Positions 1 to 11,098 of a stretch of DNA of 64,000 bases are shown here, one piece after another. Source of the DNA: Bathymodiolus brooksi (lineage: Eukaryota; Mollusca; Bivalvia; Mytilida; Modiolidae); contig OY804588.1 of NCBI GenBank assembly GCA_963680875.1, forward strand, positions 73,060,829 through 73,124,828. Direction: 5' to 3'. The notes beneath the pieces are model-generated. The model was not told where the DNA came from. It did no database searches and worked only from the letters and a program-made list of their open reading frames with translations. Position 1 is the first letter of the stretch, and the number at the start of each line of letters is the position of its first letter. The translations under genes and the position numbers were made by a program.

Positions 1-729
1 TCTTCATCAGGTACACTGATAGTGAAAAGATTTGAAGGCCAAATAATTTAAAAGTCTTTTAAGAGCAAATAAACCAAAGAACCTAAACAGGAGTTATGGG
101 ACTTTGACTATTTTATACATCGTGTAACAGAGTAAGATCTTGTGCACGCAACTCCTGAAACCTTTCATCAGAATGTGTTCGTGTATGGTAGGATTGTTAG
201 TCATAATATGTAATTGAGCCTGCTATGCTGCCATTTTAATTCGACAAATTTTGTGGAATATGGGACTTTCACCTTTTTCGACCTACTGTATCATAGTTGG
301 ATCTTGTTTAGACACTTAGCAAAAGGTCATATGTGAAAGACCTCAAACAGTTTATTTCTGGTCTGACATTTGCAAGAGGAAGTAATCAACCTTTTTTTTT
401 ATCAAATGCCATTGTTTTTCTGTCTTCCTCAAGGGCTGTGATATATTCAGACTTTTTAATTTTGAAAACACAGTAGAGGGGATACCTTTACTGATATTAA
501 TATATCACATGGATAACATACTCACATTACACCTCTTTCTATTGCAGCGGGGGACATATGGCTACGTGTAGCAATCTTGTTTATATTGAAAGATTTCATT
601 ATCAAAACATAATAAAGAGTTTAAGTATATAAATAAATCTGACATCCTGTTTAAATCATAATATAATAATTAGACAATATATGCACATTTCTCGTAATAT
701 ATATTTATATATATTTACTGGGAAATGGG
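1..729. other. AT-rich flank, no feature recognised
   Basis: I see no coding region or known repeat here. The stretch is AT-rich, with short A and T runs and TATATA tracts near 640-720. No open frame of interest is present on either strand. Confidence 0.6.
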
Positions 730-845
730 ATTGAACAACCGTCGGGAGTGTTTCCTGAATGTCGACATTCTTAAAATAGTGTACATATATTGTTGTTTTA
801 CCACTTATGTTGGGGCAATTTAAAGTTTGTTATTTACAAATATAT
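730..845 (+). repeat. Direct repeat, left copy
   Basis: This ~115-bp segment, from GAACAACCGTCGGGAGTGTT to AAAGTTTGTTATTTAC, recurs at 1981-2091 with modest divergence. The copies are about 1,251 bp apart. Removing the 929-bp foldback element and its 9-bp duplication between them leaves about 313 bp, so this looks like an older tandem duplication later split by the foldback insertion. Confidence 0.75.
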
Positions 846-888
846 CTTTCAAAATTTGCACATTTTCGTAAAATGTATATTATTTATA

Positions 889-1031
889 GTCAAACCAGTA
901 TTAATAGGTCACCCTTGGGACAAAGAAAGAGTGGCCTTTTAAGACAGGTGACATCTTAAAAGAGGTTCAATTCATATGAAATTTTCTATGACAGGACACG
1001 TAAAAGATGACCACATGGGCAGGTTTGACTG
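889..1031 (+). mobile_element. TTTGACTG MITE, left part (interrupted)
   Basis: A short element with inverted ends (AGTCAAACC at the left, GGTTTGACT at the right) and internal motifs such as GACAAAGAAAGAG, AGAGGTTCAATTCATATGAA and GTGACC. Related copies lie at 3482-3608, 9281-9462, 9709-9884 and 58389-58745. Here its right end is split by the foldback element, and the last bases resume at 1961-1971. It has no coding capacity. Confidence 0.75.
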
Positions 1032-1960
1032 TAGCTGTGGAACCGTAGCCCTTTGTGGTCCTTTTTTCTTTTCTTTTTTTTTTGGCGGACCATAGGGCTA
1101 CGGATTTCACCGTATCAAAAATTTGCGGAACTGCGACCACGAATTCGTCGCACCTTTTAACAGTAATTTTCACAACAAAACGCTTTGTGAGAGCGGAGTC
1201 ATGTGGATAACTCGTTTCGTTACATATTTATCTATCGCTTTTCATATTTACTTACTTATTATTATTCATTTCTAGCTCATTATAATAAACAATGTTTCGA
1301 TATTAACTGATTCAACCTACTTAGTCCCGCCATCTTGTCTTTGTGTTATTCTCGTTTTGAGGTCACATGACTTTTGAGAGATGACTCTAACAGCAAAACA
1401 CGTGTTCGGTTTGTTTACGTTTTACCGGAGTTTTTTCACGGCGATTTTTTATCTGAAATAAAATATTTGTTCAACCTAGAGAGAAATATTTTACATATTT
1501 TAACCAGAAATGTTATTTTCTTCTATGATTATTACAACTGAGGTACACTCTCATTCAACATTTTCAAGTTTTTCATGTAAACAAACCGAACACGTGTTTT
1601 GCTGTTAGAGTCATCTCTCAAAAGTCATGTGACCTCAAAGCGAGAATACCACAAAGATAAAATGGCGGGACTCAGTAGGTGAAATCAGTTAATATCGATT
1701 TTTTTTTTATTATAATGAGCTAGAAATGAATAATAATAAGTAAGAAAATATGAAAAGCGATAGAGAAATATGTAACGAAACGAGTTATCCACATGACTCC
1801 GCTCCCACAAAGCGTTTTGTTGTGAAAATTACTGTTGAAATGTGCGACGAATTCTTGGTCGCAGTTCCGCAAATTTTTGATAGGGTGAAATCCGTAGCCC
1901 TATGGTCCGCCAAAAAAAAAAGAAAAAAAAGGACCATAAAGGGCTACGGTTCCGCAGCTA
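1032..1960. mobile_element. Foldback element with ~385-bp inverted arms and 9-bp TSD (MULE-like)
   Basis: The left arm (1032-1418) and right arm (1577-1960) are near-identical inverted copies around a 158-bp spacer. The ends are TAGCTGTGGAACCG and its complement CGGTTCCGCAGCTA. Each arm end holds a second hairpin in which CCGTAGCCC pairs with GGGCTACGG around a T-rich or A-rich loop. GTTTGACTG flanks both sides (1023-1031 and 1961-1969), a perfect 9-bp target-site duplication. Long arms with a 9-bp duplication fit Mutator-like foldback elements; the superfamily call is inference. The small open frames in both arms are mirror images of one another and are not genes. Confidence 0.85.
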
Positions 1961-2091
1961 GTTTGACTGTACATACAGCTTTAACAACCATCGGGAGTGT
2001 TCTTTGAACGCCAACATTTTTAAAACAACATAGAGTGTACATTGTTGTTTTAACACTTATGTTGGGGCAATTATAAAGTTTGTTATTTACT
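1961..2091 (+). repeat. MITE end plus direct repeat, right copy
   Basis: Bases 1961-1971 resume the MITE end split by the foldback element. From about 1981 the sequence repeats 730-845, including CGGGAGTGTT and CACTTATGTTGGGGCAATT. It carries no gene. Confidence 0.7.
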
Positions 2092-2546
2092 TTTCAAAAA
2101 GAATTACTAAGTGAAATACACATGTATCACATGCTATATTTATTTTAAATCTAATTAAATGAAGTAAAATATAGTGATTTAAGAATGTTTTATTCCACCT
2201 TTTTAGAAAAGATAATGAAATTTAAAAAGTGAGAAATTTAATGAGAAATGAAATAATATATGCTATGCAAAAGTGAAGTTTAAAATAAGTTTTTCCAATA
2301 ATAAAGACAACTTTATGCTATATATGGAGTTATGGGTTAAACCAGAAACATCCGATCAGCCTGATCGGGAGACATGCGCATTATTTATAGTAAAGTGGGC
2401 TGGGAGTTACTGATAAACAACAGCTGATAATGGTAAACATAAGCACAATGACATGGATGAGGACTCTTACGTGAATATATAAACACAACATCAAACACAT
2501 AAAATTAGATTTCTAAATTTTCATACTTAAAATGTTACGTCTTTAA
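2092..2546. other. AT-rich spacer, small palindrome
   Basis: No gene or recognised repeat. A short palindrome, CCGATCAGCCTGATCGG, lies near 2350-2367, just before GGAGACATGCGCAT. Its role is unknown. Confidence 0.5.
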
Positions 2547-2805
2547 GGTTATGGTGTTTAATGTCACTTTCAACAATATTTCAGCTATATCATGACAGTC
2601 AGTTTTATTGATGGAGGACACCGGAGTACCCGGAGAAAGCCACTGACCTGCCGCAATTCACTGACAAACTGTATCACATAAGATTGTATATCGAGTACAC
2701 CTGGCCTGAGCGATATTCAAACTCACAACGTTAGTGGTGATAGGCATTGATAGCATAGGTAATTATAAATCCAACTACCATACGATCACGACCACGACGA
2801 CCCCT
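2547..2805 (-). mobile_element. tRNA-derived SINE, type 1, near full length
   Basis: On the minus strand this reads as a tRNA-like head (AAGGGGTCGTCGTGGTCGTG, then a degenerate box-B region GTTGTGAGTTTGAAT), a body with GCGGCAGGTCAGTGG and CTCCGGGTACTCCGG, and a tail ending ATTAAACACCATAACC. The body resembles conserved SINE cores described in metazoans (from memory). Other copies or fragments are at 3827, 8034, 8761, 17987, 18121, 25689, 58413 and 60785. Confidence 0.8.
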
Positions 2806-3050
2806 TGAAAGTCAGAAAATGTAGAAATTATAACATTGTATATGTACATTACATTGTTAATATTATTGAACTTGTGCTGCCTTCTTTTGTTATTACCTTT
2901 ATTGTACTGAACATTCTGAATTGTTTATATCAAATGCTATGCCACATGTATAGATTAAAACACAGTTTAATTTTCATAAGTCAGTTTATTTCAATGTTAT
3001 AGAGAGAAGTATTAAGTTTTTGGTTGTCATGGTAACACACAAAAATAATA
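2806..3050. other. AT-rich spacer, nothing recognised
   Basis: Low-complexity AT-rich sequence. The short frames here have leucine/isoleucine-rich translations typical of AT-rich noise. Confidence 0.5.
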
Positions 3051-3079
3051 TTTAATATGATAAAAATAAATTTGACAAG

Positions 3080-3345
3080 AAGAGTTTGAAGATACCAAAT
3101 CGGAATCCGTATATCGAAGAAGAACAGACAAAACAATGGCCAAAAGAAAAAGTACAAATGGACCAACAACGATCAACAAAACATACATATAAAACTAAAG
3201 ATCGAGTAACACGAACCCCACTAAAAACCGGGGGTGAACTCAGGTGCTCCGGAAGGGTAAGCAGTTCCTGCTCCACTAGTGACACCCGTCGTGTTAATCT
3301 AGATACAACCCCGGTGATAAGTCATGAACGACTTAGTGGAAAAAA
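3080..3345 (+). repeat. Dispersed repeat with ORF fragment, copy 1
   Basis: This segment is homologous to 6948-7195. In the plus frame both contain the peptide string DRVTRTPLKTGGELRC, followed by serine-rich SSSCSTS and a conserved VNL. Copy 1 is open for 88 codons; copy 2 has in-frame stops. It is most likely a piece of a dispersed mobile element. I do not know its function, and the conserved peptide could simply follow from DNA identity. Confidence 0.55.
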
Positions 3346-3481
3346 TAAATGACAATGGGTACTCGTCTATAACAAATTTCAATAAATGTACACAGAAGGT
3401 TAAATATAGTCTAGTACAGTGATAAGAAGAAAACTAGAACAGATACCTTCAAACATGTCTTATGTGAAAACTTATCATAAT

Positions 3482-3608
3482 AGACAGGTGGTCGCTTAAT
3501 ACAGGTTTAATTGATATGAAATGTGCTATGAATGGAAATAAAAATTTAAGTCGCATAATACAAGTTTGTGCTTAATAGAGGTGGTTATTAAAGCAGGTTT
3601 GACTGTAC
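3482..3608 (+). mobile_element. TTTGACTG MITE, right half, diverged
   Basis: The right portion of the MITE seen at 889-1031. It includes GACAGGTGGTCGCTTAATAC, TTAATTGATATGAAATGTGC and the terminal GCAGGTTTGACTGTA. The left part is not clearly recognisable. Confidence 0.6.
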
Positions 3609-3826
3609 CTTCAAAACAAAGTCACAAATTTCAGTCTGAATTTCCTACAGAGTAGATTGTAAGTTTTGAACTTTTAATCCTTTCTTTAAGGATGAAATTT
3701 GAAGAAAAAAAATATACATGTTAAACAAAACAGTCATTGATTTTCTCCAGTGAATTGTTTTCTAAACAATTCATTTGTATTGCTTGATAGGTAAATTTGA
3801 ATAAATCTTGATTATTTGGGTTAGAG

Positions 3827-4010
3827 TTATGGTGTTAAACGCCACTTCAACACTATTTCAGTTATATCGTGACCGTCAGCTTTATTGGTTAAGGAAACCG
3901 GAGTAACCGGAGAATGCTACCGACCTGCCGCAAGTCACCGACAAACTAAATCACACAATGTTGTATCGAGTACACCTCTTCTGAGTGGGATTCAAACTCA
4001 CGTTAGTAAT
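3827..4010 (-). mobile_element. tRNA-derived SINE, type 1, partial
   Basis: Minus-orientation copy of the 2547-2805 SINE. The tail (GGTGTTAAACGCCACTTC on the plus strand), the core (GGAGTAACCGGAG) and the body to CAAACTCACGTTAG are present. The tRNA-like head is missing. Confidence 0.75.
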
Positions 4011-4089
4011 CATATTTGACATTAACCTATAAAAACCCTGTTGCTATATAAGACAACCATATTAAAATAGTTGGTAATGCATATCAATA

Positions 4090-4310
4090 CAAAAGCCACA
4101 TCATTAGTTTAATGGTTAGGGTACTCTCCCAGAATGCTGTTGATTGTGGGTAGGAGCCCTGGTGGGGTCCAAAAAAAAAGCTATACAATTTGTATTGGCT
4201 GTTTCTCCACCAAGCATGTACTATTAAGGAGTAAGAGCAAAGACTGGTTGGCCTGGAATCATGAAAATGTGTCCGAGTGGGGAGACATGTAATTTTTGTT
4301 TCAGGCAGCT
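4090..4310 (+). mobile_element. SINE-like element, type 3
   Basis: A tRNA-like head (TTAATGGTTAGGGTACTC, then GGGTAGGAGCCC) is followed by a body with CATTAAGGAG-like sequence and AGAGCAAAGACTGGTTGGCC and GTGTCCGAGTGGGGAGACA. A second, diverged copy sits at 63585-63750 (AGAGCAAAGACTGGTCTGCT, GTGTCCAAGTGGGATGACA). It is a second SINE lineage, distinct from types 1 and 2. It makes no protein. Confidence 0.6.
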
Positions 4311-4405
4311 AGCTCTAATAAATATCTAATGGTGATAATTCCAATGATGATGTCAACAACAAACCTATATCAAAATAGGACCATAATTTTTTTCGATCAT
4401 ATAAA

Positions 4406-4683
4406 TGATATGATTTGATTTGATTTATTGTGCTTAATGCCACTTTCAGCAATAATTCAGCTATATCATGGCGACCAGTTTTAGTGGTGGAAGAAGCCGG
4501 AGTATCCGGAGAGAACCACCGACCATGGGCAAGCAACTGGTATGCTTTATTACTTGTGGCTGCGAGTCGAGTGTACCCATTTGTAATTTACAAAGCCGGA
4601 TGCGAACCCACGCCATATTGTTGATAGGCTTGCATGAGTTGTTAGGTAATCCAACTACCTAACTCATTGAACCTCCCGGACTC
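4406..4683 (-). mobile_element. SINE type 2 with 14-bp target-site duplication
   Basis: The element is bounded by perfect copies of TTCGATCATATAAA at 4392-4405 and 4684-4697. On the minus strand it has a head with GGTTCAATGAGTTAGGTAG, a body with GAACCACCGACC on the plus strand, a tail ending ATTAAGCACAATAAATC and a short TCAAA-type tail repeat. The clean duplication marks a fairly recent target-primed insertion. A second copy is at 25228-25455. Confidence 0.85.
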
Positions 4684-4697
4684 TTCGATCATATAAA

Positions 4698-5030
4698 GTC
4701 TCCCCATAAATGTGTAACATTCTTCATTGGGAGGGGGGGGACTAGGGGGAAGCTATATGAGCAATACAAGTTGACAAATGTACCAATATATATCAAACTG
4801 ACATGATAAAACACTGATTTTAAGTTTCCTATACAAAGGCAGACTCTGTTTTATTCATGACATATTCCAGGAGCCTAATAACTCCTTATAAAACTAATTC
4901 TTTCAACCTATAAGAACATCGTGCATATTTCCATATGGTTATCAGCAAGCATGCTAAGTTTTGAGGATTTTCCATTTAAAATGTAACAGGGATTGCAATT
5001 ATTTTTTTCATATGTAATATAATAAGTCAA
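4698..5030. other. Spacer, nothing recognised
   Basis: No gene or clear repeat. A run of eight or more G residues occurs near 4732-4740. Confidence 0.5.
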
Positions 5031-6791
5031 CTAGAACTGTGAGTGACCTCAATGAGTGATACTCCCCGCTTGCAATACTATGATGTTCAAACTTTGGAAT
5101 ACAGTTATATTAGCAAGTTAATTATCTCCCCTTCTAAATTTTAGACAGCAACGGTATTCAGGCCTTCATGCACATCTGCAGGTTGTGTACTACAACTGTG
5201 TAAAGTTTCATAAAAATTCAATAAGCAGTTTAGTAGGAGTTGCGCTTACAAAGTACATGCCCCCCCCCCTTTTTGTGAAAGTATAAGTTGAATTATCTTC
5301 CCTTTTAAATTTTGAACAGCAACCATATTCCTTCATGCACATCTGCAGGTAGTGTTCTCCAACTGTGTAAAGTTTCACAAAACTCCAATAAGCCGTTTAG
5401 GAGGAGTTGTGCTTACAATGTACACGACCCCCCTTTTCGTGAAAGTATAAGTTGAATTATCTCCCCTTCTAAATATTAGACAGCAACGGTATTCCTTCAT
5501 GCACATCTGCAGGTTGTGTACTACAACTGTGTAAAGTTTCATAAAAAATCAATAAGCAGTTTAGTAGGTGAGCTTACAAGGTACATGTACATGGCCCCCC
5601 TTTTCGTGAAAGTACAAGTTGAATTATCTCCCCTTTTAAATTTTGGACAGCAACCATATTCCTTCATGCACATCTACAGGTAGTGTACTACACCTGTGTA
5701 AAGTTTCACAAAACTCCAATAAGCCGTTTAGGAGGTGTTGTCTTTACAAGGTACACGACCCCCCTTTTTGTGAAAGTATAAATTGAATTATCTCCCCTTC
5801 TAAATTTTAGACAGCAACGGTATTCCTTCATGCACATCTGCAGGTTGTGTACTACAACTGTAAAGTTTCATAAAAATTCAATAAGCAGTTTAGTAGGAGT
5901 TGCACTTACAAGGTACATGCCCCCCCCCCCTTTTCATGTAAGTATAAGTTGAATTATCTCCCCTTTTAAATTTTGAACAGCAACCATATTCCTTCATGCA
6001 CATCTGCAGGTAGTGTACTCCAACTGTGTAAAGTTTCACAAAACTCCAATAAGCCGTTTAGGAGGAGTTGTGCTTACAATGTACACGACCCCCCTTTTCG
6101 TGAAAGTATAAGTTGAATTATCTCCCCTTCTAAATATTAGACAGCAACGGTATTCCTTCATGCACATCTGCAGGTTGTGTACTACAACTGTGTAAAGTTT
6201 CATAAAAATTCAATAAGCAGTTTAGTAGGTGAGCTTACAAGGTACATGTACATGGCCCCCCTTTTCGTGAAAGTATAAGTTGAATTATCTCCCCTTTTAA
6301 ATTTTGGACAGCAACCATATTCCTTCATGCACATCTACAGGTAGTGTACTCCAACTGTGTAAAGTTTCACAAAACTCCAATAAGCCGTTTAGGAGGTGTT
6401 GTCTTTACAAGGTACACGACCCCCCTTTTCGTGAAAGTATAAATTGAATTATCTCCCCTTCTAAATTTTAGACAGCAACGGTATTCCTTCATGCACATCT
6501 GCAGGTTGTGTACTACAACTGTAAAGTTTCATAGAAATTCAATAAGCAGTTTAGTAGGAGTTGCACTTACAAGGTACATGCCCCCCCCCCTTTTCATGAA
6601 AGTATAAGTTGAATTATCTCCCCTTTTAAATTTTGGACAGCAACCATATTCCTTCATGCACATCTGCAGGTAGTGTACTACAAATGTGTAAAGTTTCATA
6701 AAAATCCAATAAGCCGCTTAGGTACATGGACGGACGGACAGACAGGGTGATTCCTATATATCCCCCCAAACTTTGCTTGCGGGAGGCATAA
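5031..6791 (+). mobile_element. Tandem-core element, ~166-bp monomers with 4-mer higher-order repeat
   Basis: The 5' end (GAACTGTGAGTGACCTC, then TGATACTCCCCGCTTG) resembles the start of the element at 62594. The core is about ten ~166-bp monomers, each with TTGAATTATCTCCCC, ATTCCTTCATGCACATCT and GTGTAAAGTTTCA. Two monomer types alternate (GACAGCAACGG and GACAGCAACCA), and whole blocks repeat every ~660 bp: 5291, 5951 and 6613 match, as do 5455 and 6117. The 3' end is GACGGACGGACAGACAGG followed by a CCCCCCAAACTTTGCTTGCG hairpin. Most monomers carry a C-tract. It is non-autonomous and probably Helitron/HINE-like. Confidence 0.75.
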
Positions 6792-6947
6792 TAAGGGGCG
6801 ATAACTTCTTCATAAATGACATAACCAAAATGTAGAAGTTGCACAGGCAAACTTGTCGAGTCAAAAATGGAAATAACTTCTTCAAAAATTGTGTGACCAA
6901 GTTGTGGTATCGATATATGAATCTCCTTATGATCAGAATCAAGCATG
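6792..6947. other. Unassigned repeat-like spacer
   Basis: Two loosely similar segments occur (ATAACTTCTTCATAAATGACATAACC and ATAACTTCTTCAAAAATTGTGTGACC, each given here only in part as a motif). They may be remnants of another tandem-core element. No gene was seen. Confidence 0.35.
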
Positions 6948-7195
6948 CAAGAAGAGTTTGAAGAAGGGTTTGAACCAAAGGGTTAATCAGAATGTGTAAA
7001 TCGAAGAAGAACAGACAACACAATGGCCAAAAGAAAAAAGGACTAACAACGGTCTACAAAACATACACATAAAATTAAAGATCGAGTAACACGAACTCCA
7101 CTAAAAACTGGGGGTGAACTCAGGTGCTACAAAAGGGTAAACAATTCCTGCTCCACTAGTAGCACCCGTCATGTTAATCTAGGTGATAAGTCATG
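6948..7195 (+). repeat. Dispersed repeat with ORF fragment, copy 2
   Basis: Homologous to 3080-3345, from AAGAAGAGTTTGAAG through GGGGGTGAACTCAGGTGC to GATAAGTCATGAA. The plus-frame peptide DRVTRTPLKTGGELRC is retained, but stops interrupt the frame before and after it. Confidence 0.55.
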
Positions 7196-7495
7196 AATGA
7201 GGAAAGGAGCGGGAAGCGCTTACGACAAATGTAGGAGGAAGCATGTACATGTATGAAAAATTCCAAGTAAAAAGTAACCCCTCTAAAAAATTAACCCAAT
7301 CAAAATTTAGTATTAAGTAAGTATGTGAATGTCTAATGAATTCCATTTTAAAAGGTTGAACACTTTTGCGATGAACAGGTGTATGGACAGATGGACAGAC
7401 ATATGGACACACAGCATGAAAACAATATCTCCCCAGAAAGGGAGAGACAAAACTGTTTGGCAAGCCTAAAGAATACCAAAAACATTCACAAAAAG
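7196..7495. other. Degraded tandem-core element tail
   Basis: A GACAGATGGACAGACATATGG run followed by AATATCTCCCCAGAAAGGGAG recalls the GACGGACGGAC plus hairpin 3' ends elsewhere in the window. It is probably an old element remnant. No coding region is supported. Confidence 0.35.
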
Positions 7496-7753
7496 TGATG
7501 CTAAAATCAATAAATATATGCCAGTATATATTAAAATTTTATTATAAGAGGTGTATAAAAATATATATATATTGTCATTTGAAATTGATGACTACAGGTA
7601 CTGTGAATTCATTTCAACTCGTCAATAAATTTCATGGTTGGAGGAAAATAAACAATATACCTGTACGTACATTGTCAAAAAAAATCAGCATGTACGGCAA
7701 CAGCATAAGCATGCTGACTTCACAGAGGACATCATTAAAAACGACGCTTGTTT

Positions 7754-7833
7754 CAGCTATTTTGAGACATTTTGACAGCTATTTTGAGACATTTTGACAG
7801 CTGTTTTGAGACATTTTGACAGCTGTTTTGGAC
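7754..7833 (+). repeat. 22-bp tandem repeat, ~3.6 copies
   Basis: The unit CAGCTATTTTGAGACATTTT plus GA repeats at 7754, 7776 and 7798, with a partial fourth at 7820. The last copies have GCTGTTTT in place of GCTATTTT. The 7496-7753 sequence on its left is AT-rich and without features. Confidence 0.85.
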
Positions 7834-8033
7834 TTTCTGACATAGCATGATAAACACAATATATATACATTGTTTGAAAATATAAAATGAATTGGCACTT
7901 ACTACAAAACAGACACAAAAAAATTTGCCAAAGGCTCACATTATCTCTTTCTGAAGCTCGTACAAATAAATTATATATTTTCTGACAATGTATGTATATT
8001 GTATATATATCTGATCAAGTTTATCAATGACAT

Positions 8034-8170
8034 AAGGGGCCATCATGGTTGTGATCATATGGTAGCTGCATTAACAACTACCTGTGCAATCAGTGCCTAT
8101 TTAAGTTGTCAGTTCGAGCTCCTTTCATGGTGAGATGTACTCGATACAACATTATGTGATCAAGTTTGAG
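8034..8170 (+). mobile_element. SINE type 1, 5' part
   Basis: The head of the type 1 SINE in plus orientation: GGGGCCATCATGGTTGTGAT, a box-B-like TCAGTTCGAGCTCC, then GAGATGTACTCGATACAACA. It degenerates after GTGATCAAGTTTGAG and lacks the tail. Confidence 0.65.
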
Positions 8171-8760
8171 AAAACCACCACAGGTCACATCTGAGTGAAC
8201 CCATGTCATGAATATTTAATGATATGATAAATATGGGTTATGACCTTTTTCAACCAATCGGATTGCTCGTAGTACACAAATTAGTTTAATCTTAAATTTT
8301 AACCAATTTCATAGTCTACTAATGATCATCATTTTCATTTGACAATAACATAGGTTCATCTGCATTTGACCTGCAACGATGTCCGGTTCTTCTTTACCTC
8401 CAGTTGTTTGTAGGAGGGCTCATATCTTATTTATTTTTGTCTTTGTTTGTGTATAGTGGTGTTCAATACATATTGTATTGTGTTTTTGCTTTGTTTGTCG
8501 TCGTCTTGTGTACCCTATGTAGCCAGTTTATCTGCATTGTCCAGTTTTGATAGCCCCTTCGGTATTCTCTAACGTTTATTTCGTCAGAACTCACATGCCG
8601 TGATATATCAATAACCTAGGGGAGCAAGTAAGAGATTTTATTTTAAACAGATTGATATGAAAAAATAAACATGTATATAATTGTCAAAAATATTATACCA
8701 AACAAAATAAATGCTTTGTTTTATAAATGTAAATTTTGTAGGGCAACCTCAATATTTTTC
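8171..8760. other. Spacer, nothing recognised
   Basis: No open frame or repeat that I can name. T-rich and GTTTGT-rich stretches occur around 8400-8520. Confidence 0.45.
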
Positions 8761-8843
8761 TTACAACGATAGTGGTGATAGACACTGATTGCATAGGTAG
8801 TTGCAAATCCAATTACCATATGATCACGGCCACGATGGCCCTC
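8761..8843 (-). mobile_element. SINE type 1 head fragment
   Basis: Minus-orientation head only: plus-strand TAGTGGTGATAGACACTGAT to ACGGCCACGATGGCC. Body and tail are missing. Confidence 0.65.
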
Positions 8844-9167
8844 CATGCAACTAGGACATGAAAAACAAAACTATTTATTTTGTATGGTATTGTAAATATA
8901 AAATAATAAAAATAATAATTGATAATGTCCTGATTATTAATAGCCAAGGTATAACACAGGTAACAAAGATACCAAAAACAAACAAAAATAAATTCTAAAT
9001 ATGATATAATAACTATTGTCACCATCACAAAATATTACCATAGTGATACAAGATATGTCTTCAATAACTGTCCTCATTTTTGACCTGTTCTGACTGTGCC
9101 TAGCAACTTTCGAAGAAAACAAATTCAGAGGAAAATAGCTGAAATCAGTTAAATAACTGAAAAGAAT

Positions 9168-9218
9168 CATCCCTAATATACATATATCTATCATCCCTAA
9201 TATACATATATCTATAGG
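9168..9218 (+). repeat. Short tandem duplication
   Basis: ATCATCCCTAATATACATAT followed by ATCT is present twice in succession. The surrounding 8844-9280 sequence is AT-rich with no supported gene. Confidence 0.75.
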
Positions 9219-9280
9219 TCTGAACCAGCCAGAAACAACAAATAACATGGCTGCATCACTTTGGTAAACGAGCTAAATAT

Positions 9281-9462
9281 ATAGTCAACCCTGTTTTAAA
9301 AGGTCACTTTTGGAACAAAGAAAAAGTTGTCTTATAAAACAGGTGACCTCCTAAAAGAGGTTCAATTCATATGAAATTATCTATGACAGGACAAGAAAAA
9401 GGTGATCTTTTAATACAGGTGACTGCTTAATAGGGGTGACCGCATGGACAGGTTTGACTGTA
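9281..9462 (+). mobile_element. TTTGACTG MITE, full copy
   Basis: A full ~180-bp copy from AGTCAACCCTG to CAGGTTTGACTGTA, with AGAGGTTCAATTCATATGAA and GGGGTGACCGCATGG inside. A second copy follows within 250 bp. Confidence 0.8.
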
Positions 9463-9708
9463 ATAACTCATATTCCCATTTAGATTACACAATCATGTAT
9501 TACAAGACTGTCATGGTAATGTGGGCTGACAAAATGACGGTCAAAAAGAGTTATAATACAGGGTTATAATATGCCTAACAAAACTGGTGGCATCTCTATG
9601 GGAGAAATAAAATTACAATTATAAACTGGCTTTATTTGTGGCATTAAACTATATATTTGTGGCAACAGTAAGTACATATACATATATAATAGAGTTTATT
9701 GACTAAAT

Positions 9709-9884
9709 TAGTCAAACCTGTATTAAGAGGTTACCTTTGGAAAATAGAAAGAGGTCTACTAAGACAGGTGTCTTCTTAAAACATGTTCAATTCATATGAA
9801 TTTCTAGGAGAGGATAAGAAAAAGGTGACCTTTTAATAGAGGTGACTGTTAACAGAGGTGATCACATGGGAAGGTTTGACTGTA
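9709..9884 (+). mobile_element. TTTGACTG MITE, full copy
   Basis: A full ~175-bp copy from AGTCAAACCTG to AAGGTTTGACTGTA, in the same orientation as the copy at 9281. The ends are inverted repeats and the interior is non-coding. Confidence 0.8.
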
Positions 9885-10489
9885 TATCTTTGAAAAAAAA
9901 GGTGTGTTGAAAAAGAAAAGTTAATTTCTTATCTATCATATGTTTGTAAATGATTAGGTCTCCTGAGTTTAATCCTAATAGTGTAAAATATATATGTCAT
10001 TACTAGCTAGCGTTCAGAAACCAATAATCACCATTATTTACCGCATGCGCAAACTGCTATTTACGATTCTAAGGTAAAGTTATTTTTAAAATCGGGAATA
10101 TCCCGTCAACTTTCAAAGTTTGAATGCGAGAATTCAGCAATTGACGTGATCATTAATTTTTTTATGAAAAATATTCCACAAGCCAATCGTACTTGTGGTT
10201 TTGACCACCGCTAATTTTCGGGGGTTCAGTAATTTTTGCCGGTACTATACACGATCTCAGACGGGTAAAAGTACCGAGTACCGGACAACTTTGAAACCCC
10301 TGCTAACTCATTGAGCCCCTTCTGAATGGAAGACACAATTTGAAATTCATGCAATGGAGGAAAACACTTTTTTTTTCATGGATGTAAATAATTCTGAGCA
10401 TAAACAAAATAAATGAGCAATTCTGCATTCAATATACATTTAGGACAAAATTAACGATGAGCAAATTTTACGAAAAAAAACTGACATAA
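9885..10489. other. Spacer, nothing recognised
   Basis: Mixed-composition sequence with no supported gene or repeat. Confidence 0.4.
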
Positions 10490-11098
10490 ACTAGAGGCTC
10501 AGCACTGAGCTGAGCCTGTGTCGCTCACCTTTCATTCTGCTTTGAGGAAACTTAATACAGATCCTTCCATAGATGCTTCCCACCATATTTCGGCTCATTT
10601 TGGCAAAGCAGTTTCAGAGATGAAGATTTTTAGAAATCGACCAATCTAAAACAAGAATTGCCTGTGGCAGCCATGTTTGTTAATGGATCAAAACGAAATG
10701 AGCAATTCTATAGAGGACCTTCCATATTTGCTTCTTACCAAGTTTCATATCATTTCGTCAAGCGGTTTCAGAGGAAAAGCTATTTTAGAAATTGACCAAT
10801 AAGAAACAAAAATTGCTTATGACGGCCATGTTTGTTAATGGATCAAAGCGGAATGAGCAATTCCCATAGAGGACCTTCCATAGATGCTTCCTACCACGTT
10901 TCGGTCAATTTTGGCCAAGCTGTTTCAGAGTAGAAGATTTTTAGAAATCGACCAATCAGAAACAAGAATTGCCTGTGGTGGCCATGCTCATTAATGGATC
11001 GGGACAAAATGAGCAATCTTTATAGAGAACCTTCCATTGATGCTTCCTACCAAGTTTCGGTTCATTTGGCTAAGCGGTTTTCAGAGGAGAAGATTTAA
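10490..11098 (+). mobile_element. Tandem-core element E1, left part
   Basis: The 5' terminus ACTAGAGGCTC, then GAGCCTGTGTCGCTCACC, is the family's conserved start. It is followed by ~155-bp monomers with CTTCCATAGATGCTTCC, TTTCAGAG and CAAGAATTGCCTGTGG. The element stops at 11098 in GAGAAGATTTAAAA, where element E2 begins, and resumes at 16264. Confidence 0.8.
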
